37,125 bases of DNA from Phycisphaerales bacterium (GCA_029260315.1 JAJDDM010000158.1:1-37125), one strand, 5' to 3'; counted from the stretch's first letter, positions 22,980-29,883 are shown. The notes: a model not told the origin generated them from the letters alone. Program-made: numbers and translations.

Positions 22980-23263
22980 GCCGGCAACCGGAGACCGGGG
23001 AATCGAGCGCGTCGATCGTGCGGCGCGGCGACGAGGAAGCCTGGCGGCGCGCGGAACCGATCTTGCAGGCCGGCGGCACGCTGGTGCGCGTTCCAATGCT
23101 CAATCTCTATGCGACCGACGACGGCACCGGCAACGCAATCGGGCAAGTCACGATCAGCCCGGCGGGCGTGCGGCGGCTGGAGCGCCAAGGCGTGCTGCGC
23201 TTCGTCGGCGTGGAGCGATACGGCCTCACCATCATCGACCGAGAGAAGGGAACCGACGCATGA
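22976..23263 (+). CDS. hypothetical early protein, 95 residues
   Basis: The gene starts at ATG 22976 (ATGA overlap with the preceding stop). The protein reads RRAEPILQAGGTLVRVPMLNLYATDDGTGNAIGQVTISPAGVRRLERQGVLRFVGVERYGLTII. The second half suggests a small beta-alpha-beta unit with an 'I-S-x-x-G-V-x-R-L-x-x-x-G-V-L' helix. It has no signal and is probably cytoplasmic. No known family is evident. Confidence 0.65.
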   Translation: MSRQPETGESSASIVRRGDEEAWRRAEPILQAGGTLVRVPMLNLYATDDGTGNAIGQVTISPAGVRRLERQGVLRFVGVERYGLTIIDREKGTDA

Positions 23264-23622
23264 GCGATAAGATGGACTCCTGGGAAGACCTGCCGGCGGG
23301 CGACTACGCGATCGTCGAAATCATGGGCCACCGCACGATGGTCGGCCGCGTTTCCGAGGTCGAGCGTTTTGGCACCAAGCTGCTCATGATCGAGCCGCTC
23401 TATCGCGGCCGCCTGCTTGAGCCGGTGCTGAACGGCGGCGGCTCGATTTATCAGTTCACGCCCTGCACCGCGAAAACCGCCTGGGAGAAAGCGCCCACGG
23501 GCGACTGGGCCCTGCCGGCGGCCTTGCGCGCGCGCCTGGAGCCCGAGGCGCTGGAAGCGCCCGTCGAGCACCCGGACGTCGATTCGATTGAAGACTATCT
23601 CGACGAAAACGAGGTCGCGTGA
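23260..23622 (+). CDS. hypothetical early protein, 120 residues
   Basis: The protein begins SDKMDSWEDLPAGDYAIVEIMGHRTMVGRVSEVERFGTKLLMIEPLYRGRLLEP, a small beta-rich domain, followed by GGGSIYQFTPCTAKTAWE and an acidic C-terminal tail (SIEDYLDENEVA). 'G-D-Y-A-I-V-E-I-M-G-H-R-x-x-x-G-R-V-x-E-V-E-R-F-G' is a motif I have the impression of seeing in phage and plasmid proteins annotated only as hypothetical. Start and stop overlap neighbours. The negative tail could contact basic proteins. Confidence 0.7.
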   Translation: MSDKMDSWEDLPAGDYAIVEIMGHRTMVGRVSEVERFGTKLLMIEPLYRGRLLEPVLNGGGSIYQFTPCTAKTAWEKAPTGDWALPAALRARLEPEALEAPVEHPDVDSIEDYLDENEVA

Positions 23623-24236
23623 TGGGCACCAAGAACAAACCCGGCGCCTACGATTGTCTAGCGACTCTCGATCCCGACGAGCCCTACTTTCTGCTTCGCG
23701 GTAGCCACCCACTCTCGCCCGACATGGTGCGCCTTTGGGTCGCGTTGCGCGACCGCGATTACTATAGCGCCATTCAAACTCTCGCCACCTTGGCCGACGC
23801 CGCCGCCGGCATGGGCGAAGCGGATCAGATGAAGCTGTTCGAGGCCATTGAGTGCGCGGACGCCATGGCCACGTGGCGCGGCGACCAACCGGTCTGCCGT
23901 TGCCGAACCTGCGGCGTCACCAATCTCGATCCGGGCGCTGAGCGCCGAGGTTGGGCTACGCGCGATCTCTGTATGACATGCAAGTTTGCCCTCGACCGCG
24001 TTGCCGACGGCCAATCCGAGCCCGGCTCGTGCCGCCCGCCGGCACAGACAGCAACACTGATCGAAACGCCGGCCGGGAACACGGCCGTCATCCACGGGGC
24101 TTTTTCGCTATCGCAGGAGTCGCGCGCGTCGATCGATTGTCTCGTCGACTGCGCGGCCGCTCAATTTTCGGGAACCGGCGATGCTTTCAATCCGACCGGC
24201 GCCGAGCCCAGGACACCCAAACCGAGCAATGACTAA
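23622..24236 (+). CDS. hypothetical early protein with cysteine cluster
   Basis: The 204-residue protein (ATG 23622; a GTG at 23619 is an alternative) opens GAYDCLATLDPDEPYFLLRGSHPLSPDMVRLWVALRD and has a possible zinc site: VCRCRTCGVTNLD and then LCMTCKFALDRV (CxCxxC ... CxxC, residues about 90-125). The N-terminal 'D-E-P-x-F-x-L-R' and 'L-W-A/V-x-x-R' phrase occurs in phage proteins of unknown role. The last 80 residues look disordered. Confidence 0.7.
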   Translation: MGTKNKPGAYDCLATLDPDEPYFLLRGSHPLSPDMVRLWVALRDRDYYSAIQTLATLADAAAGMGEADQMKLFEAIECADAMATWRGDQPVCRCRTCGVTNLDPGAERRGWATRDLCMTCKFALDRVADGQSEPGSCRPPAQTATLIETPAGNTAVIHGAFSLSQESRASIDCLVDCAAAQFSGTGDAFNPTGAEPRTPKPSND

Positions 24237-24478
24237 TGCGCGCGGAGACCGAAGCGGCTCTGATCGAGACCGGGTACTGCTGGGTCCTCCAGTATTACCA
24301 GAGCCTAGAGCTCGACGAAGAGGCTGAGGCGGTCGGCATGCCGCCGCCGAAGGATCATTGGCACGTCACGATCTACGTCTCCTACGAGGATATCGCCGAA
24401 GGTTGGGGCTCGACATCCGACGCCGCCGCCTTTGAGGCGATGGGCGACCTAGAGAAGAACCATACCTGGGAGATTTAA
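24236..24478 (+). CDS. hypothetical early protein, 80 residues
   Basis: The start overlaps the previous stop as TAATG. The acidic protein has ALIETGYCWVLQYYQSLELDEEAEAVGMPPPKDHWHVTIYVSYEDIAEGWGSTSDAAAFEAMGDLE. It has no signal peptide. Its strong negative charge and small size are like many anti-host phage proteins, but this is only composition. It lies one base upstream of the GapR start codon region. Confidence 0.65.
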   Translation: MRAETEAALIETGYCWVLQYYQSLELDEEAEAVGMPPPKDHWHVTIYVSYEDIAEGWGSTSDAAAFEAMGDLEKNHTWEI

Positions 24479-24479
24479 C

Positions 24480-24722
24480 ATGGCCGACACCATCGGCGCG
24501 GAACAACTGCGCAGCTACATCGAGCGCATCGAGCGGCTGGAGGAAGAAAAGGCGGCGCTCGTGGCCGACATCCGCGAGGTCTACGCCGAGGCCAAGGGCA
24601 ACGGCTTCGACGCCAAGATCATGCGCCAAGTCGTGCACCTGCGGAAGCTGGACAGCGCCGATCGCGACGAGCAGGAGGAATTGCTCGACCTCTACAAACG
24701 CGCGCTCGGGATGGCGGCGTGA
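24480..24722 (+). CDS. gapR: GapR-like nucleoid protein (DUF2312)
   Basis: The 80-residue protein reads IGAEQLRSYIERIERLEEEKAALVADIREVYAEAKGNGFDAKIMRQVVHLRKLD, then EEQ-type helix LLDLYKRALGM. 'L-R-x-x-I-E-R-I-E-R-L-E-E-E-K-x-x-L-x-x-D-I-x-x-V-Y-A-E-A-K-x-x-G-F-D-x-K-x-x-R-x-x-V/I-x-x-R-K' is the DUF2312/GapR signature. GapR tetramers clamp overtwisted DNA and stimulate gyrase and topoisomerase IV. A copy in a replicative transposing phage may help handle supercoils or bring ends together (inference). Full length for the family. Confidence 0.93.
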   Translation: MADTIGAEQLRSYIERIERLEEEKAALVADIREVYAEAKGNGFDAKIMRQVVHLRKLDSADRDEQEELLDLYKRALGMAA

Positions 24723-25147
24723 TGGCGTGCGGCGAATGGACCAAGGCCCAGAAAGAAATCCTGATCTCCACCTGGCGCAAGGGCTCGGCGGCGGCGGCGC
24801 GCGCAGTTTCCGAAGTCTCGATGCGCGAGGGCGGACCAGCGAGGAACGCGGCAGCCTGCGGGGCGCAGGTTGTGCGCATGCGCGCGCGCGGATATCGGAT
24901 CGAGGGCATGAGCGCGAGCGGTCGCGGCCGCCTGAGCCACACGGGGGCGGGGCCTGGAGGCTCAGTGAATAGCAACTACAAGCCGGAGAACGAACCCGCC
25001 GCGCGCGCGGCGGCCGCCGCGCGGACGAAGCGTCGGAAATGCCTCAAGTGCCGTGAGTTCTTCGATAGCGAAGGCCCCGGCAACCACGTCTGCCCGCAAT
25101 GCAAGAAGGACAATGCTCGGCGCGATGCCTCGGGGGTTGGGCTGTGA
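24722..25147 (+). CDS. putative DNA-binding protein with C-terminal zinc ribbon
   Basis: The ATG at 24722 overlaps the GapR stop; a GTG at 24719 is the alternative. The N-terminal 60 residues (EWTKAQKEILISTWRKGSAAAARAVSEVSMREG) resemble a Myb/SANT-like or GcrA-like helix unit. The C-terminal part has KCLKCREFFDSEGPGNHVCPQCKKD, a CxxC-x(14-16)-CxxC zinc ribbon. The linker is glycine/alanine/arginine-rich. It may be a small regulator of phage or host transcription. Confidence 0.7.
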   Translation: MACGEWTKAQKEILISTWRKGSAAAARAVSEVSMREGGPARNAAACGAQVVRMRARGYRIEGMSASGRGRLSHTGAGPGGSVNSNYKPENEPAARAAAAARTKRRKCLKCREFFDSEGPGNHVCPQCKKDNARRDASGVGL

Positions 25148-25410
25148 GCGAGACCCAGAGCAGTCACGCCGCACAGCCGCTTAAATGGCGTCGGACCGGG
25201 AGCGACGCGGGCCGGGCCATGTTCCTGCAACTTCCCGCTGGCGAGATCGTCATCGTGCGCCTCAAGCGCGCGACGCAGGTGCCCGAGCGCCGCTTGTGGG
25301 AGGTCGAGGCGGATGGCGGCGTGTTTCCCCGGCGCTACCTCTGCACGTCCTGGCCCGCCGCCAAGTCCGTCGTTCGCGACGAGCTCTATCGCTTGGGATG
25401 GCCGGCGTGA
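25144..25410 (+). CDS. hypothetical early protein, 88 residues
   Basis: It begins at a GTG overlapping the previous stop (GTGA). The protein has WRRTGSDAGRAMFLQLPAGEIVIVRLKRATQVPERRLWEVEADGGVFPRRYLCTSWPAAKSVVRDELYRLGW, a compact basic alpha/beta unit. No family is recognised. It belongs to a string of small coupled genes. Confidence 0.6.
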   Translation: MSETQSSHAAQPLKWRRTGSDAGRAMFLQLPAGEIVIVRLKRATQVPERRLWEVEADGGVFPRRYLCTSWPAAKSVVRDELYRLGWPA

Positions 25411-25637
25411 CTAATCCGGCCCACCGCTGCGCCGCCTGCAACACGCCGATCAAGCGAGGTTTGCTCATGTGTCGTGAGGATTGGCACACCGTCCCACGCA
25501 GCCTTCAGCGCGACGTGAACCGCAGTTGGCGCGACTTCAACGCCGCTAATGCGCCGGCCAAGAAACTAGAAAGCCTTGCGGCGTATCGGCGGGCGGTCGC
25601 CGCCGCAGTCGCGGCCGTCGAGGCGGCCCGGCCGTGA
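25407..25637 (+). CDS. small zinc-finger-like protein, 76 residues
   Basis: It starts at a GTG that overlaps the preceding stop. The first 25 residues carry a probable metal site (HRCAACNTPIKRGLLMCREDWHTVP: CxxC, then C and H), and the rest is helical (LQRDVNRSWRDFNAANAPAKKLESLAAYRRAVAAAVAAVEAA). The 'W-x-x-V-P-x-x-L-Q-x-x-V-x-x-x-W' phrase occurs in small phage proteins of unknown role. Confidence 0.68.
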   Translation: MTNPAHRCAACNTPIKRGLLMCREDWHTVPRSLQRDVNRSWRDFNAANAPAKKLESLAAYRRAVAAAVAAVEAARP

Positions 25638-26350
25638 GCGGTCAGAACACATCGAGCGCGGTGATGGCCCAGCGGAGAGAGCCGCCGGACTCCCTCGACT
25701 TCTTTCCGACGCCACCATGGGCGACCCGGGCGCTTTGCGAGCATGTGCTGTGGGGACTCAAGTTCGGCGGCCGGCCCGCCGAAACCTGCTGGGAGCCGGC
25801 CTGCGGCGAGGGGCACATGGCCCGGCCGCTGGCCGAATATTTCGGAACCGTACATGCGTCCGATATCCACGATTACGGCTATGGCGCGGTAGGCGATTTC
25901 CTAGGCGCCGGCCTGACGCCGCCATGGTCGCCGCCCGGCGGGGTCGACTGGATCGTCATGAACCCGCCGTTCCGTCTTGCCACGGACTTCGCGCTGCGCG
26001 CGCGCGGCCTTCAAAGCAAGGTTGGTTGGCCCGGCGTCGCGATGTTGGTTCGTACCTCGTTTCTGGAAAGTGCCGATCGATACGAACGCTTATTCAAGCC
26101 GTGGCCCCCGCTCGTCGTGGCGCCGTTCGTCGAGCGCGTCCCGATGGTAAAGGGCCGCTACGACCCCAAAGCGTCGACAGCGACATCGTATGCCTGGGTC
26201 GTGTGGCTCGGGCGGAACGGAGCGACGATGTTGCGGTGGATCCCGCCATGCCGAGCGGATCTGGCGCGGTCGGATGACTATGGCCATTCGCGCGCGCCGG
26301 AGGCTGACGGCAACCCGCTATTCGAGGAGGCAAGCTTATGCCGAAAGTGA
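25634..26350 (+). CDS. phage DNA N6-adenine/N4-cytosine-type methyltransferase
   Basis: The 238-residue protein has an S-adenosylmethionine site WEPACGEGHM (53-62), then the amino-methyltransferase catalytic motif NPPF (110-113) after the strand DWIVM. The N-terminus contains DFFPTPPWATRAL, a phrase common in phage-borne methylases. N-P-P-F indicates methylation of an exocyclic amino group. It begins with GTG overlapping the previous stop. It has no restriction partner nearby, so it more likely protects phage DNA from host restriction or modifies gene control. Mu itself uses the unrelated Mom. Confidence 0.9.
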   Translation: MSGQNTSSAVMAQRREPPDSLDFFPTPPWATRALCEHVLWGLKFGGRPAETCWEPACGEGHMARPLAEYFGTVHASDIHDYGYGAVGDFLGAGLTPPWSPPGGVDWIVMNPPFRLATDFALRARGLQSKVGWPGVAMLVRTSFLESADRYERLFKPWPPLVVAPFVERVPMVKGRYDPKASTATSYAWVVWLGRNGATMLRWIPPCRADLARSDDYGHSRAPEADGNPLFEEASLCRK

Positions 26351-26607
26351 ACCGGGTGCTCCCAGAAGACGATGCCAGCGCCATGCTCGCACGCCGCTTC
26401 GCGAACGAGCTTTACGACGAGCTCGCCAACGGGCGCCTATCCTTTCAGCAAGGCTACGACCTGGTTACGAACCTCGCGGCGCATCTCGCGATATGGAGCA
26501 ACGATCCGCGCAACGTCGGTCTCAGCTTGGGCGCTTCCATTCAGGCCGGCATCGAACACCATCTCGCGCGGGTCGGCGGCACGTCCGATGTGGCGGGTTC
26601 GGCATGA
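26338..26607 (+). CDS. hypothetical early protein, 89 residues
   Basis: The ATG lies 13 bases inside the methyltransferase gene, after GAGGAGG-like purines (GAGGAGGCAAGCTT). The protein is helical: DDASAMLARRFANELYDELANGRLSFQQGYDLVTNLAAHLAIWSNDPRNVGLSLGASIQAGIEHHLA. It could partner the methyltransferase, with which it is coupled, but nothing in the sequence shows this. No family was recognised. Confidence 0.65.
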   Translation: MPKVNRVLPEDDASAMLARRFANELYDELANGRLSFQQGYDLVTNLAAHLAIWSNDPRNVGLSLGASIQAGIEHHLARVGGTSDVAGSA

Positions 26608-26888
26608 CCGCCTCCATCCAGGATGCCTGGACCGCGCTCGACGACTTGGAGCTCGCCGCCCGCCACATGATCGCCAGGCCGACCAACGCCGGCGCGCGCG
26701 CCGGCCTGAAACGGGCGTGCGACCGCTCGAAGGCGCTGCGCGATCTGGAAAGCGCGGCCCGGCGCGCCATGGACACGGTCGCGCCCGACGAGCGGCCGGA
26801 ACCGCCACGAGAGACCGAGCCTACCCATGGCGTTCAACCGTCAAGCGAGCCGGAGAGAACGATCCGGCTTCCCTATCGCGACGACTGA
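26604..26888 (+). CDS. hypothetical early protein, 94 residues
   Basis: The ATG overlaps the previous stop (ATGA). The protein is helical in its first 60 residues (AWTALDDLELAARHMIARPTNAGARAGLKRACDRSKALRDLESAARRAM) and disordered and proline/glutamate-rich afterwards. No membrane segment is seen. Function is unknown. Confidence 0.55.
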   Translation: MTASIQDAWTALDDLELAARHMIARPTNAGARAGLKRACDRSKALRDLESAARRAMDTVAPDERPEPPRETEPTHGVQPSSEPERTIRLPYRDD

Positions 26889-26899
26889 AAGGAGCGATC

Positions 26900-27124
26900 G
26901 TGACTAATTTTATCGTCGAGGTCCGAGGCAGCGTGCGGGTGCGCTCCCGGTTCTCGATCGAGGCGGGGAGCGAGGACGAGGCCAAGCGCCGGGTCCTCGA
27001 ATACGCCAAGAAAAGCACCTCGTGGAAGGGCGCGAAAATCGAGTGGACAGTGCCGCCGGAGCGCATGAGCGTCCTCTCCGCGGCAGAGGTCAAACCCCGA
27101 GCGAACGGAAGGAGAAGTGGATGA
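26900..27124 (+). CDS. hypothetical early protein, 74 residues
   Basis: A GTG at 26900 follows AAAGGAG with good spacing, the strongest ribosome site in this stretch. The protein has NFIVEVRGSVRVRSRFSIEAGSEDEAKRRVLEYAKKSTSWKGAKIEW, a small beta-beta-alpha-beta unit like the 'DUF-type' phage proteins that open with F-x-V-x-V-x-G-x-x-x-V. It is likely cytoplasmic. Role unknown. Confidence 0.6.
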   Translation: MTNFIVEVRGSVRVRSRFSIEAGSEDEAKRRVLEYAKKSTSWKGAKIEWTVPPERMSVLSAAEVKPRANGRRSG

Positions 27125-27309
27125 AACGCATCGTTTATTGGAGCGTCGCCGTCATGATTCTGGCGACAACCATCATCGCCTTTTTTCTCGCCGCGTGGCT
27201 CGTGGCCGGATTCGCGGAGCTTCTGCGAGCCGTCGCGGGAGACCTCGACGCGGCGACCCGCCGGCTGATCGATGTGGGCCGGTCCTTGCGCCGCTGGTCG
27301 CGGGCATGA
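27121..27309 (+). CDS. small single-span membrane protein
   Basis: The ATG at 27121 follows GGAAGGAG. The 62-residue product has one hydrophobic helix (about residues 5-33: VYWSVAVMILATTIIAFFLA, then AWLVAGF) and a basic C-terminal tail, so the tail is likely cytoplasmic. It overlaps GemA by four bases. Small membrane proteins at this point in the operon could change host envelope or exclude other phages; there is no direct evidence. Confidence 0.65.
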   Translation: MKRIVYWSVAVMILATTIIAFFLAAWLVAGFAELLRAVAGDLDAATRRLIDVGRSLRRWSRA

Positions 27310-28004
27310 ACGCCGTGCGCGCCAAGCGCCGGACCGATGACCGGAACGCCATGCTGGCCAAGGTCCACATGGCCAAGAAAGCTCTCGCGCTCGACGACGA
27401 CTCCTACCGTGATTTGCTGGCGCGCGTGACAAGTCATCGCTCGGCCGCCGAGTGCAGCGACGCGCAACTGCACAACGTGCTGGCGGAGTTCGAACGCTTG
27501 GGATTCGCCGCGAGGCCACGCCGGCCGCGCCGGGGAAACGCGCGCGTCTCCGGTTCCATGGTCCCGCTGGTCGGCAAGATTCGTGCGCTCTGGGGCGCCC
27601 TGGATAACCTGGGCGCGCTGGCGGATGGCTCCGAGCGGACGCTCGCGGCCTTCGTGAAGCGTCAAGCCAAGGTCGATGCGGTTGAGTTCCTGACCCCGGC
27701 CGGCGCCAACCAGGTTATCGAGGCCCTGAAAGCCTGGTGCGCGCGCGTGGGCTTCGAGGTGCCGGCCAAGGGCTTGGACGCCAAGCGCGCGCTCCTGCGG
27801 GCTCAGTGGGCCACTCTGGGCCGCCTGGGGGCGCTGCGTGTGACAAGCGAGGATGCCCTCGATACCTACGTCAGCACGTGGGTTTCCCCGCATGCCACGA
27901 GCGTCAATCTTCTGGATGCCGGGCAGCTCGACCGCGGCACCGATCGCCTCGGCAAGTGGATTAGGTACGCCAAGGCGCCGAAGAAAGATGCGGCCGATGA
28001 GTAA
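27306..28004 (+). CDS. gemA: GemA-like regulatory protein (DUF1018)
   Basis: The 232-residue protein starts with LAKVHMAKKALALDDDSYRDLLARVTSHRSAAECSDAQLHNVLAEFERLGF, the DUF1018/GemA signature ('K-I-H-I-A-K-x-x-L-x-L-D-D-x-x-Y-R-x-x-L ... S-x-x-x-L/C-x-x-x-Q-L'). The middle has SMVPLVGKIRALWGALDNLGAL and the C-terminus YVSTW. Mu GemA affects host gene expression and gyrase activity and is followed by Mor in Mu; here four genes separate them. The length is longer than Mu GemA (about 170) because of a C-terminal segment common in alphaproteobacterial phages. Confidence 0.93.
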   Translation: MNAVRAKRRTDDRNAMLAKVHMAKKALALDDDSYRDLLARVTSHRSAAECSDAQLHNVLAEFERLGFAARPRRPRRGNARVSGSMVPLVGKIRALWGALDNLGALADGSERTLAAFVKRQAKVDAVEFLTPAGANQVIEALKAWCARVGFEVPAKGLDAKRALLRAQWATLGRLGALRVTSEDALDTYVSTWVSPHATSVNLLDAGQLDRGTDRLGKWIRYAKAPKKDAADE

Positions 28005-28200
28005 TGAATTTCCGCCGAAAGAAGGCTGGGGCTTCCTTCGGCAGACCCGGAAGCTCCACTATTTCGAACCAAGCGGCGAATCGCTATGCGGCCACTGGTT
28101 TATGCTTTTCGACAATCTTGTCGAGGCGCGCGACGACGCTCCCAGCAACTGCGCTGCATGCCGCCGCCGGCTGAAGGCGCGTCAGGAGGCGGCCAAATAA
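27997..28200 (+). CDS. hypothetical small protein with cysteines, 67 residues
   Basis: The ATG lies inside the GemA end. The protein reads GWGFLRQTRKLHYFEPSGESLCGHWFMLFDNLVEARDDAPSNCAACRRRLKA. The H-Y-F ... C-G ... C-x-x-C pattern matches small phage proteins with a single zinc-like site, where 'K-x-H-Y-F-x-x-x-x-S-L-C-G-K' recurs. Function unknown. Confidence 0.65.
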   Translation: MSNEFPPKEGWGFLRQTRKLHYFEPSGESLCGHWFMLFDNLVEARDDAPSNCAACRRRLKARQEAAK

Positions 28201-28577
28201 TGACCCGCGCGCGCAAACGCTCGAAGAAGCAGAACCTAGCGGTCGGCAGTCTGGTCCTGATCGGTCGCCCAGGCATCTCTATGCCAGGCGACTGGTGGCT
28301 CGCCAAGGTTCTATGGACGGACGGCACGGAAATCCTGACCGAGCACCAGCCACCTGGCGGTATCCCCGAAAGATATCTGCAGGTCCTCGAAATCGAATAC
28401 GTGCGCGCTGTGGGCACGATCTCGGAACTGGTCGCGTTCAAGCGCCGGTGCGCTGAAGCGGTCAAAAAGAAACAAGCCAGGGTTCGACGCTGCGAGGACA
28501 CGCTGGCCGACGCTAGAAAGGCTATGTGGCACGAGTTGGACAAAATCGCCGCCGACGTGAAGGTCGCGCCGAAATGA
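28200..28577 (+). CDS. hypothetical early protein, 125 residues
   Basis: The start overlaps the preceding stop (TAATG). The protein is basic at the N-terminus, then LAVGSLVLIGRPGISMPGDWWLAKVLWTDGTEILTEHQPPGGIPERYLQVLEIEYVRAVG, a beta-barrel-like section similar in feel to Tudor/PWWP-type or DUF-type modules, then a charged helix (RRCAEAVKKKQARVRRCEDTLADARK). The family is not recognised. Confidence 0.6.
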   Translation: MTRARKRSKKQNLAVGSLVLIGRPGISMPGDWWLAKVLWTDGTEILTEHQPPGGIPERYLQVLEIEYVRAVGTISELVAFKRRCAEAVKKKQARVRRCEDTLADARKAMWHELDKIAADVKVAPK

Positions 28578-28846
28578 CCCGCGCCCGCCGTCGCAAGCTA
28601 AAGCCCGGCTCCTACCTGCCACCGGTCGAGGCCGCAAAGCTAATCGGCGAGGATGGCGAACTCGCGGAGCTGCACGCGAAGCTGATGCGCATGGGGTATC
28701 GGCTGACCAAAACCGTGCGGCCCTACCTGACCAAGGACCTGAGAGTCACCATTAGAATGGTCTGGCGCAAGCGCGAGGAAGGCATGTCCTCGACGTACCT
28801 GCACTCGGAATCGACCCCGCTTTCCGATCTCAGGAGCGGCCGCTGA
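28574..28846 (+). CDS. hypothetical early protein, 90 residues
   Basis: ATGA overlap on the left and TGATG on the right show coupling. The basic N-terminus is followed by SYLPPVEAAKLIGEDGELAELHAKLMRMGYRLTKTVRPYLTKDLRVTIRMVWRKRE, which suggests a small helix-strand unit. Basic composition allows nucleic-acid binding. No family is recognised. Confidence 0.58.
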   Translation: MTRARRRKLKPGSYLPPVEAAKLIGEDGELAELHAKLMRMGYRLTKTVRPYLTKDLRVTIRMVWRKREEGMSSTYLHSESTPLSDLRSGR

Positions 28847-29331
28847 TGGTCGCCTATTCCTTCAACAAGATTTTCGTCCCGCAGGTCGAGGATTGGACCA
28901 AGCGCCAAACCGTGCGCGGCCACCGTAAGCGCCACGCCCGGCCGCGCGAGCCGGTGCAGCTTTACACCGCCATGCGCACGCGCCATTGCCGCAAACTGGT
29001 CGATCCGGACCCTGTGTGCACGGCGGTTCACGAGATCCGCGTCGAGGTCGGGGACAAGATGCTATTGCCGTCATCGTTCGGGCCGGGCTCGATCGAGGGT
29101 ATAGAGATCAACGGCCGCGAGTTGAATCCATGGGGAATCGAGACGTTTGCGACCAACGATGGATTTGATCCCTATCGCCTCATTGGCCCGCCTGCTGTCG
29201 GTAATGTATTTCGCCGCTGCGCTACAGCGCGGAACTTCATGGGTTCATTCTGGCACATGATGCACGGGCCTGGCGGCTGGCAGGGCGTCGTCGTCTATTG
29301 GGCCTCGCCCGATATCGCGGTGTGTGCATGA
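28846..29331 (+). CDS. ASCH-like domain protein
   Basis: The 161-residue protein begins VAYSFNKIFVPQVEDWTKRQTVRGHRKRHARPREPVQLYTAMRTRHCRKLVDPDPVCTAVHEIRV. 'F-x-x-x-x-V/I-x-x-G/W-x-K-x-Q-T-x-R-x-x-R-K-R-H-A-R-P-x-x-x-x-Q-L-Y-x-x-M-R-x-x-x-C' is characteristic of the phage branch of the ASCH superfamily, a PUA-like fold tied to RNA or modified-base binding. The C-terminal 60 residues (GGWQGVVVYW) complete the barrel. In Mu-like and other phages such genes lie among late-early accessory genes. Possible roles are RNA binding or reading modified DNA made by the methyltransferase. Confidence 0.82.
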   Translation: MVAYSFNKIFVPQVEDWTKRQTVRGHRKRHARPREPVQLYTAMRTRHCRKLVDPDPVCTAVHEIRVEVGDKMLLPSSFGPGSIEGIEINGRELNPWGIETFATNDGFDPYRLIGPPAVGNVFRRCATARNFMGSFWHMMHGPGGWQGVVVYWASPDIAVCA

Positions 29332-29738
29332 GCGCTTCCGACAGCTTCGAGGATTTACCGGAGGTCCTAGCCGATGTTGCCAGGGCCGCCGGATTGCAAG
29401 CGGCTTTTGATTTGGCAGGCCACCTTGGCGGCGGGCGTGTCCATGTCGCGAAACGGCCAAGGAACGGAACCTTGTTGGTCGAGGCAGTGGGCCTCCTTGC
29501 CGCGCGCAAGATCGCGCGCGTTTACGGCGGCGAGACTATTCAGATACCCCAGGGCCTTGGCGTGGATGATGCGAAGCGTCGGCGCGCGATGACTGAGATG
29601 ATCGAGGAAGGTTTTTCGGTGGAGGCGATCTGCCGCAAACTCAATGTCGATCGGCGCACGGTCCAGCGCCTAAAGGTTCGATTGCAAGAAGCGGCGCAGA
29701 CAGACCTCTTCAGTCGGGCCAACAACGACGCGGCTTGA
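29328..29738 (+). CDS. mor: Mor-family transcriptional activator of late/middle genes
   Basis: The 136-residue protein has SFEDLPEVLADVARAAGLQAAFDLAGHLGGGRVHVAKR, the Mor/C dimerisation region ('L-P-x-x-x-x-x-x-A-x-x-x-G-x-x-A-A-x-x-L-x-x-x-x-G-G'), and an HTH near the C-terminus (EEGFSVEAICRKLNVDRRTVQRLKVRL). Mor activates middle transcription in Mu and C the late genes; both belong to this family. It closes the early operon and faces the noncoding region before the lysis genes, where its target may lie. A second target is expected upstream of the left late operon. Confidence 0.93.
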   Translation: MSASDSFEDLPEVLADVARAAGLQAAFDLAGHLGGGRVHVAKRPRNGTLLVEAVGLLAARKIARVYGGETIQIPQGLGVDDAKRRRAMTEMIEEGFSVEAICRKLNVDRRTVQRLKVRLQEAAQTDLFSRANNDAA

Positions 29739-29796
29739 CCCGCGCGAACCGCTTTTACAAACTGCCGGTCCTTCGCTCCCGCCTCTTTATGACGCT

Positions 29797-29821
29797 TCCC
29801 TGGCGGCGCTGCCGCCAGGGA
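29797..29821. terminator. hairpin copy 2, likely terminator of the early/middle operon
   Basis: TCCCTGGCGGC and its exact reverse complement flank loop GCT. The copy is followed by TTGTTTC on the plus strand, a modest T-rich run, 60 bases after the mor stop, so it could end the long early transcript. Its core matches the hairpin at 15773-15801 base for base. The rest of 29739-29928 contains a parS-like palindrome, a second small dyad and no gene. Confidence 0.55.
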
Positions 29822-29822
29822 T

Positions 29823-29838
29823 TGTTTCACATGAAACG
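29823..29838. other. parS-like palindrome TGTTTCACATGAAACG
   Basis: The site matches the ParB-binding parS consensus TGTTTCACGTGAAACA at 14 of 16 positions; the differences are the central G (A here) and the last A (G here). The inner GTTTCA-C-A-TGAAAC is nearly a perfect dyad. It starts three bases after the hairpin stem in the region between mor and the endolysin. It may bind host ParB, or may simply be a Mor-type target, since activators of this family also bind dyads. Confidence 0.4.
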
Positions 29839-29883
29839 CTAACTTCAGTCCTGCGCTGGCTCGCTTCGTGCGGCGCTCGTGCA

